This document shows, piece by piece, positions 58,902-64,000 of a DNA stretch of 64,000 bases. Positions within the stretch are counted from its first letter, which is position 1; every line of letters starts with the position of its first letter. The notes under the pieces are model-generated. The model was given only the letters and a program-made list of their open reading frames with translations, did no database searches and was not told where the DNA came from. The position numbers and the translations under genes were made by a program. Source of the DNA: Ramlibacter tataouinensis (GTDB lineage: Bacteria; Pseudomonadota; Gammaproteobacteria; Burkholderiales; Burkholderiaceae_C); contig NZ_CP010951.1 in the NCBI RefSeq assembly GCF_001580455.1, positions 3,683,001 to 3,747,000 on the forward strand. The letters are read 5' to 3'.

Positions 58902-60341
58902 TCAGCGGGCCATGTCGGCGTGCAGCGCGCGCAGCCGGCTGCGCTGCAGCTTGCCGGTGGCGGTGAGCGGCAGGGATTCCAGCCAGTGCACCGAGCGCGG
59001 CCGCCGGTGACGGGGCATGGCCTCGATGGCGGTGGCCATGCGGCGCGCGGCTTCCTCCCGGCTGCCGGGCGCCGCCACCGCCAGCACCGCCAGCTCGGCC
59101 AGGCCCTCGCGGCTCGTCACCCCGAGGGCGGCCACCTGCTGCAACGTGCCCGCGCAGGCGCCGGCCAGGCTCTGCTCGACCCACAGCGTGCTGACCCACT
59201 GCCCGGCGATCTTCAGCATGTCGTCGTTGCGGCCGGCGAATTCCAGGCGCCCGTCGCCGTGGACCAGGAACTGATCGCCGGGCGAGAACCAGCCGCCCGG
59301 GCGAAAGCCGTCACGCTGCGCCTCGGGACGGTTCCAGTAGCCGGCGGCCACGGTTCCATGGCGAAACCACACCCGCTGCGGCATCGCCGGGTCGGCGTGG
59401 CTGTATTCGATCTCCGTGTGCGGCGTGGGCAGCAGCAGGCCGCTGTCGTCGTCGCTGTAGAGCATCAGGCACAGCGTCTCGGTCGTTCCATAGCCGCTGA
59501 CCGGCGCCAGCCCCGTCGCGTCGCGCCAGCCGCGGCGGGTGGGCAGGGGCAGCGCCTCGCCGGCGGACACGAAGTGGCGGATGCCGCGGCCCGCCAGCCG
59601 GGCGGCGACGCCGGCGCCCAGCATCTTCTGGTAGAGCGTGGGCACGCTGAAGAGCAGCGTCGGGCTGTGCCGCGCCACCATCTCCTCCACCCGCTCGGGC
59701 GTGGGCCATTCGCGATCGAGGATCACCGTCGCGCCGCTGCGAAGGCCGGCGAACAGGCTGTTGCCCAGCGCGTAGGCGAAGAACAGTTTCGAGCTGGCGT
59801 ACAGCCGGTCCTGCGCGCCCAGGCCCAGCACGCCGCAGGCGAAGGCGTTGGCCTGCGTTACCGTCCGCTGCACGTGGATCGTGCCCTTCGGGATGCCGGT
59901 CGTCCCGGACGTGCCGATCCACAGCGCCGGCGCCTCGTCGTCGCGCGGCATGGCGTCGCAGGCCGGCGCGCCCGCGATCTCGCGCTGCCACAGCGCGTCG
60001 TTGCGCACCAGGCGTGGCCAGGCGACGGGCTCTTCGCACCAGACGAAGCGCGGCGCGCTGTCGTCGAGGATGGGCAGCAGTTCCGCCGCGGGCAGCCGCG
60101 GATTGACGCCCACCGCCACCCCGCCGGTCCAGATCACGCCGAGGTAGGCCACCACCCAGTCGATGCTGTCGGGGGCGATCACGAACACGCGGTCGCCCGG
60201 CTCGACGCCGCGGCTTCGCCAGGCGCCGGCGCAGCGCCGCACCTGCTCGCGCAGCTGCGCATAGGTCATGCGCTGGTCGCCGCACTCCAGGGCGGTCGTG
60301 CCGTCGGCGCCGGTGGCGAGCAGTTGTTCGGCCGCATTCAT
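58902..60341 (-). CDS. Benzoate-CoA-ligase-like acyl-CoA synthetase
   Basis: 479-aa ANL-superfamily adenylate-forming enzyme that activates a carboxylic acid to its CoA ester. It shows WIGTSGTTGIPKGTIH (P-loop, about 139-154), SSKLFFAYALGNSLF, SAGEALPLP, GYGTTETLCLML, GDQFLVHGDGRLEFAGRNDDMLKIAGQWVS and the catalytic lysine in LPLTATGKLQRSRL. The wording is closest to benzoate/aryl-CoA ligases; at 479 aa it is somewhat short for them. It is coupled to livF by ATGA, so its substrate is probably what the liv importer brings in. Confidence 0.85.
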   Translation of the reverse strand: MNAAEQLLATGADGTTALECGDQRMTYAQLREQVRRCAGAWRSRGVEPGDRVFVIAPDSIDWVVAYLGVIWTGGVAVGVNPRLPAAELLPILDDSAPRFVWCEEPVAWPRLVRNDALWQREIAGAPACDAMPRDDEAPALWIGTSGTTGIPKGTIHVQRTVTQANAFACGVLGLGAQDRLYASSKLFFAYALGNSLFAGLRSGATVILDREWPTPERVEEMVARHSPTLLFSVPTLYQKMLGAGVAARLAGRGIRHFVSAGEALPLPTRRGWRDATGLAPVSGYGTTETLCLMLYSDDDSGLLLPTPHTEIEYSHADPAMPQRVWFRHGTVAAGYWNRPEAQRDGFRPGGWFSPGDQFLVHGDGRLEFAGRNDDMLKIAGQWVSTLWVEQSLAGACAGTLQQVAALGVTSREGLAELAVLAVAAPGSREEAARRMATAIEAMPRHRRPRSVHWLESLPLTATGKLQRSRLRALHADMAR

Positions 60342-61063
60342 GCGGGTTCTCCTTCGAGTCTTTGCCGCACGCCCAGCCAGCGGTCGAGCCGGCCCGCGTC
60401 CTGCGCCATGTCGCTGCTGCCGGCGGCGTGCACGATGCGGCCGCGCTCCAGCACGATGCAGCGCTGCGTGAGCGCCAGGGCCTGCTGTACGTGCTGCTCC
60501 ACCAGCACCAGCGACTGGCCCTCGCTGGCCACCATGCGCTCGATGCCGGCGCACACCTCCTCCACGATGACGGGCGCCAGGCCCTCCAGGGGTTCGTCCA
60601 GCAGCAAGAGGCGCGGGTTCAGCATCAGCGCGCGGCCGATCGCCAGCATCTGCTGCTCGCCCCCCGACAGTTCGTTGCCCCAATGGCGCCGCCGCAGGCG
60701 CAGGCGCGGAAAAAGCCCGTAGACCCGGGCCAGGTCCCAGCGTCCGGGGCGCGCCGCCACCGTCAGGTTCTCCTCCACGCTCAGCGAATCGAAGATCTCG
60801 CGCTCCTGCGGCACCCACCCCAGGCCGAGTGCCGCGCGGCGGTGGCGCGGCACGCCGATCAGGTCTTGCCCGCACCAGCGGATGGCGCCGCGGCGCACCC
60901 GCGTCTGCCCCATCGCGGTGAGCAGCAGCGTGCTCTTGCCGGCGCCGTTGCGTCCGAGCACCGCGAGCGTTTCGCCCTCGTCGAGCGTGAAGCTGCATTC
61001 GTCCAGCACGATGCCTTCGCCGTAGCCGGCGCAAAGCCCCTCCAGTGCCAGCAGTTCAGCCAT
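60338..61063 (-). CDS. livF: Branched-chain-type ABC transporter ATPase LivF
   Basis: 241-aa HAAT-family ATPase. Walker A GRNGAGKST (about 37-45), WVPQEREIFDSLSVEENL, signature LSGGEQQMLAIGRAL, Walker B RLLLLDEP and the switch VLVEQHVQQAL. It starts inside the livG end (8-bp overlap) and its stop overlaps the CoA-ligase start. LivF-type subunits serve branched-chain amino acids, but also urea, amides and aromatic acids. Confidence 0.94.
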   Translation of the reverse strand: MAELLALEGLCAGYGEGIVLDECSFTLDEGETLAVLGRNGAGKSTLLLTAMGQTRVRRGAIRWCGQDLIGVPRHRRAALGLGWVPQEREIFDSLSVEENLTVAARPGRWDLARVYGLFPRLRLRRRHWGNELSGGEQQMLAIGRALMLNPRLLLLDEPLEGLAPVIVEEVCAGIERMVASEGQSLVLVEQHVQQALALTQRCIVLERGRIVHAAGSSDMAQDAGRLDRWLGVRQRLEGEPA

Positions 61064-61817
61064 GACGGCTGCCTAGGTAGACCTCGCGCACCCGCGGGTC
61101 GGCGGCGACCTGCGCCGGCGTGGCGGTGACGAGTTCCGCGCCGCCGACCAGCACCGTGATGCGCTCCGCGAAGCGGAAGACCAGCGACATGTCGTGCTCG
61201 ATCAACAGCACGCTGATGTCGCGCGGCAGCTCGGCGAGCACCGCGAACAGTTCCTCGGCGTCGCTCTCGGGTACGCCCGCCGCGGGCTCGTCCAGCAACA
61301 GCACTTTCGGCCCGATGGCGAGCGCGAGCGCCATCTCCAGCAGCCGCTGCTTGCCGTAGGCGAGCTCTCGGGTCGGCCGCAGCGCTTCCGGGCCCAGGTT
61401 CATCCGCTCCAGCAGCCCGTAGGCCTCGTCGATCTCGGTGCGACGGCGCGTCAAACCGTGGAAGCGCCGCTGCAGCACGCCGAGGCGGTCGCGGTCGCGT
61501 TCGCAAATGGCGTTGGCCACGGCTTCCAGGGGCGTGAGCTGCGGGAACAGGGTGTTAATCTGGAAGGTGCGCGCCAGCCCCCGGCGCACGCGCTGGTCCG
61601 GACGCAGGCCCGTGATCTCCCGCCCTTCGAGCCAGACCGATCCCGCGGAAGATCGCAGCACGCCCGTCAGCTGGTTGACCAGGGTGGTCTTGCCGGCGCC
61701 GTTGGGTCCGATGAGCGCATGGCGCGCGCCGTGTTCGAGCTTCAGGTTCACGTCCTGCGTGACCTTCAGGCCGCCGAAGGCCATGCACAGCCCGCGCGTT
61801 TCCAGCACCGGGTTCAT
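61056..61817 (-). CDS. livG: Branched-chain-type ABC transporter ATPase LivG
   Basis: 253-aa second ATPase of the importer. Walker A GPNGAGKTTL (about 37-46), the HAAT-typical RGLARTFQINTLFPQLTPLEAV, Walker B VLLLDEPAAGV and LLIEHDMSLVF. The signature is unusual: ELAYGKQRLLEMALAL, a degenerate LSYGxQR form that is normal for LivG. Start overlaps livM (ATGA). Confidence 0.94.
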   Translation of the reverse strand: MNPVLETRGLCMAFGGLKVTQDVNLKLEHGARHALIGPNGAGKTTLVNQLTGVLRSSAGSVWLEGREITGLRPDQRVRRGLARTFQINTLFPQLTPLEAVANAICERDRDRLGVLQRRFHGLTRRRTEIDEAYGLLERMNLGPEALRPTRELAYGKQRLLEMALALAIGPKVLLLDEPAAGVPESDAEELFAVLAELPRDISVLLIEHDMSLVFRFAERITVLVGGAELVTATPAQVAADPRVREVYLGSRHG

Positions 61818-62827
61818 CGCCGCCCCCGCACCCGCGCGGCCAGGTGCCGCAGGCCGCCCACCACCCCGCCTTCGAGATAGAGCGTGCTCACGATCAGGAG
61901 GATGCCGAGCCAGAACAGCCAGTACACGGGATTCAGGTCGGCCAGGCGGTCCTGCGCGATGAGGAACACGGCGGCGCCGACGAAGCCGCCATAGAGGCGG
62001 GCCGTACCGCCCACGATCAGCATGACGAGCACGTCCGCCGAGCGCTGGAAACCCAGCGTGTCGATGCCGACGAACTGCGTGGTCTGCGTGAGCAGCGCCC
62101 CCGCGACGGCTGCCAGCAGCGCCGAGAAGGTGTAGACATTGCCCAGGCGAGCGCCGATCGGCACGCCGATGGCCTGGGCGCGCTTCGGGTTCTCGCGGAT
62201 GCACGCCAGCGTCAGGCCATAGGGCGAGACCATCAGCGCGCGCACCAGCACGAACAGCACGAAGACGACCCCCAGCACGTAGGCGTACGCCACCCGGCCC
62301 TTCAGGTCGAACGCGAACAGCCCCAGCACCGGCCCGATCTCCACGCCTTGCAACCCGTCGACGCCGCCGGTGAGGGCCGTCGCGCGGTTTGCCGCCTCGT
62401 AGAGCAGCAAGCCGATGCCCAGGGTGATCATCAGCCGCGCAAGGTCGCTGCCGCGCAGCACGGGGAAGCTCGTGAGCCGGCCGGCGAAGGCGCCGGCGCA
62501 TGCCGCGGCGGCGAGGCCGGCCAGGGGATCGCGCACGCCGTGCACCGCCAGCAGGCCGGCGGTGTAGGCGCCGATCCCGAAGAAGGCGGCGTGCCCCAGC
62601 GTGACGATGCCGGCGTAGCCGAGGATCAGGTCGAGGGACAGGGCGAACAGCCCGGAGATCAGGATCTGCGAGGCGAACAGCAGGTTCTTCGGAAAGACGA
62701 AGTACACCGCCACCAGCGCGATCCAGAACGCGATCTCGGCCGCGCTCCAGCGCTCGCGCTGCCGCAGCTGCAGCAGGTAGGGCGGCGCGCCCACCAGATG
62801 GGCCGGCACGCGCGGCGGCAGCATCAT
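61814..62827 (-). CDS. livM: Branched-chain-type ABC transporter permease LivM
   Basis: 337-aa polytopic permease. About 30 hydrophilic N-terminal residues precede eight or more helices; the motif LDLILGYAGIVTLGHAAFFGIGAYTAGLL and the cytoplasmic coupling segment ALMVSPYGLTLACIRENPKRAQAIGV identify LivM. Start overlaps livH (ATGA), stop overlaps livG. Confidence 0.94.
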   Translation of the reverse strand: MMLPPRVPAHLVGAPPYLLQLRQRERWSAAEIAFWIALVAVYFVFPKNLLFASQILISGLFALSLDLILGYAGIVTLGHAAFFGIGAYTAGLLAVHGVRDPLAGLAAAACAGAFAGRLTSFPVLRGSDLARLMITLGIGLLLYEAANRATALTGGVDGLQGVEIGPVLGLFAFDLKGRVAYAYVLGVVFVLFVLVRALMVSPYGLTLACIRENPKRAQAIGVPIGARLGNVYTFSALLAAVAGALLTQTTQFVGIDTLGFQRSADVLVMLIVGGTARLYGGFVGAAVFLIAQDRLADLNPVYWLFWLGILLIVSTLYLEGGVVGGLRHLAARVRGRR

Positions 62828-63693
62828 GCCAGCCTCCTGCGTCCCAGCAGCCCGCTGGGAAACAGCAGGAGCAGCAGCACCATGGCCGCGTAGATGATGA
62901 ACGCGCCGGCTTCGGGCAGGTAGTACTTGCCGGCGGTGTCCGCCACCCCGAGCAGCAGGGCGGCGAGCAGCGTGCCGGGCACCGATCCCGCGCCGCCGAC
63001 GACGACCACCAGCAGGAAGTAGACGAGGGTCTTGAGCGGGAAGTACGGGTCGAGCCCGAGCACGTTCACGCCCAGCGCGCCGCCGAGGCCGGCCAGCCCG
63101 CAGCCGATCGCCAGCGTCAGCTGGAACACCCGGCCGACATGAATGCCCAGGGCCTCGGCCGTGCTCTGCCGGTCCACCGAAGCCCGGATGCGCGCGCCGA
63201 AGCGCGTGCGTTCCAGCCCGAACACCAGCGCCAGCGCGACGGCGAGGCCCACGCCGATGAGCAGCAGGCGATAGCGCGAGAGTTCCAGCCCGAAGACGGG
63301 CACCTGCCCGCTGAAGGCCTCGGGCACGACGACCGGCTGCTGCTGCGGGCCCCAGCCGTAGGTCGCCGCCGCGACGGCCACAAAGATGATGCCCACGGTG
63401 AGCAGCACCTGCTTCAGGTGCGGGGCCCGGTACAGCGGCCGGTAGAGCAGGCGCTCGACCACGAAGCTGAAGGCCGCGGTGCCGACGAACACGATCGGCA
63501 GCGCGGCGAGGAAGCCGATGCCGGCCTTGCCCGTCAGCGTGACCAGCAGGTAGCCGCCGGCCATCGCGAACACGCCGTGCGCCAGATTGATGAAGTTCAT
63601 CATGCCCAGCGTGACCGAGAGGCCGACGGAAACCAGGAACAGCAGCATGCCGTAGGCGATGCCGTCGAACAGGACGCCGAGGAAGCTGTGCAC
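62824..63693 (-). CDS. livH: Branched-chain-type ABC transporter permease LivH
   Basis: 289-aa polytopic permease with GIAYGMLLFLVSVGLSVTLGMMNFINLAHGVFAMAGGYL at the N-terminus, the LivH hallmark. The coupling loop ERTRFGARIRASVDRQSTAEALGI and LVVVVGGAGSVPGTLLAALLLG follow. It lies 25 bp after the substrate-binding-protein gene. Confidence 0.94.
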   Translation of the reverse strand: MHSFLGVLFDGIAYGMLLFLVSVGLSVTLGMMNFINLAHGVFAMAGGYLLVTLTGKAGIGFLAALPIVFVGTAAFSFVVERLLYRPLYRAPHLKQVLLTVGIIFVAVAAATYGWGPQQQPVVVPEAFSGQVPVFGLELSRYRLLLIGVGLAVALALVFGLERTRFGARIRASVDRQSTAEALGIHVGRVFQLTLAIGCGLAGLGGALGVNVLGLDPYFPLKTLVYFLLVVVVGGAGSVPGTLLAALLLGVADTAGKYYLPEAGAFIIYAAMVLLLLLFPSGLLGRRRLA

Positions 63694-63718
63694 GGGGCGA
63701 CGCGCAGTAGGCGCCTGG

Positions 63719-64000
63719 CTACTTGCCCGGGTCCTTGACTGCGGGGAAGTGGTCGAACTCGACGTTGTAGAGCTTGCCGCCGACCTTCTTGATCTCGCGC
63801 ACGTACACGTTCTGCACGATGTCGCGCGTGTCGGCGTCGATCTGGATCGGGCCGCGCGGGCTCGCGATCTTCAGGCCCTTGAGCACGCCCATGGCCTGGT
63901 CGCCGTCGACCTTGCCGCCCAGCTTGCGCACCACTTCGTACACCGCGGCCATGCCGTCGTAGCCACCGACCGCCATGAAGTTGGGCCGCTGCTGCGGCGC
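63719..64000 (-). CDS. Liv-type substrate-binding protein (C-terminal part)
   Basis: The last 93 residues of a periplasmic type-I binding protein; the start lies beyond the right edge. Visible pieces are PNFMAVGGYDGMAAVYEVVRKLGG, LKGLKIASPRGPIQIDADTRDIVQNVYVREI and the ending FDHFPAVKDPGK, typical of LivK/HAAT ligand-binding proteins. First visible gene of the liv–CoA-ligase operon. The ligand is unknown. Confidence 0.88.
   Translation of the reverse strand, partial: APQQRPNFMAVGGYDGMAAVYEVVRKLGGKVDGDQAMGVLKGLKIASPRGPIQIDADTRDIVQNVYVREIKKVGGKLYNVEFDHFPAVKDPGK

Overview
The window is a GC-rich, densely packed chromosomal segment of a betaproteobacterium, most likely family Comamonadaceae (Ramlibacter/Variovorax-like). 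The evidence is the gene content and order (dksA – STAS-domain gene – hslVU – mraZ…lpxC division/cell-wall cluster), a DksA with a long histone-like Lys/Ala/Pro tail, a bacterial type-A RNase P RNA, an Entner-Doudoroff edd-eda pair, and many 4-base ATGA stop/start overlaps. It reads as core genome: I see no prophage, CRISPR array, tRNA, rRNA or transposase gene.

Layout. 1-5377: the tail of an amino-acid ABC ATPase, pyrC, an NYN/LOTUS-like gene, a DUF3025 gene, htpX with a strong terminator, and an FAD-dependent dehydrogenase on the minus strand. 5427-5790: rnpB. 5820-11292: zinc-type alcohol dehydrogenase, a NUDIX–metallo-beta-lactamase fusion (minus), then dapF, a DUF484 gene and xerC. A 269-bp MITE-like element sits exactly between dapF and the DUF484 gene. 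11332-20660: a 7TMR-DISM/degenerate-GGDEF protein (minus), rlmI, a COG0523 metallochaperone GTPase, dksA, a TPR/STAS protein and the heat-shock protease hslVU.

20798-39120 is a complete dcw cluster: MraZ-box promoter, mraZ, rsmH, ftsL, ftsI, murE, murF, mraY, murD, ftsW, murG, murC, ddlB, ftsQ, ftsA, ftsZ, terminator, lpxC. It makes the peptidoglycan precursor and the divisome. LPS genes follow: lpxC (lipid A), a 59-aa membrane protein, waaC and waaA (inner core). 41669-49252 is a minus-strand efflux operon: TetR, adaptor, RND pump, isoaspartyl methyltransferase, rhodanese, TolC. It is followed by msrA (plus).

49898-54101 (minus) holds pdxH, a small DUF2946-like protein, an outer-membrane barrel, and a ZnuA-like binding protein with a ZnuB-like permease. 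This looks like a metal-uptake locus without a local ATPase. Then come a MobA-like nucleotidyltransferase, a ChaC-like gamma-glutamylcyclotransferase, edd-eda, an acrylyl-CoA-reductase-like enzyme, and a liv-type ABC importer (livH/M/G/F plus the binding-protein tail) coupled to a benzoate-CoA-ligase-like gene, suggesting uptake and CoA activation of an aromatic or other organic acid.

The most interesting signals are at DNA level, not new protein systems. They are: the MITE-like insertion that split an ancestral dapF/DUF484 overlap while supplying a stop codon and a ribosome-binding-like sequence; a relic duplicate of the murC 5' end between murG and murC; a dispersed 54-bp repeat that supplies the ftsW ribosome-binding site; a perfect palindrome spanning the facing 3' ends of msrA and the permease gene; and a recurring -10 hexamer 6-8 nt before start codons, which suggests leaderless mRNAs, including a sigma-32-like promoter at hslV. 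I did not find a convincing undescribed multi-gene system.
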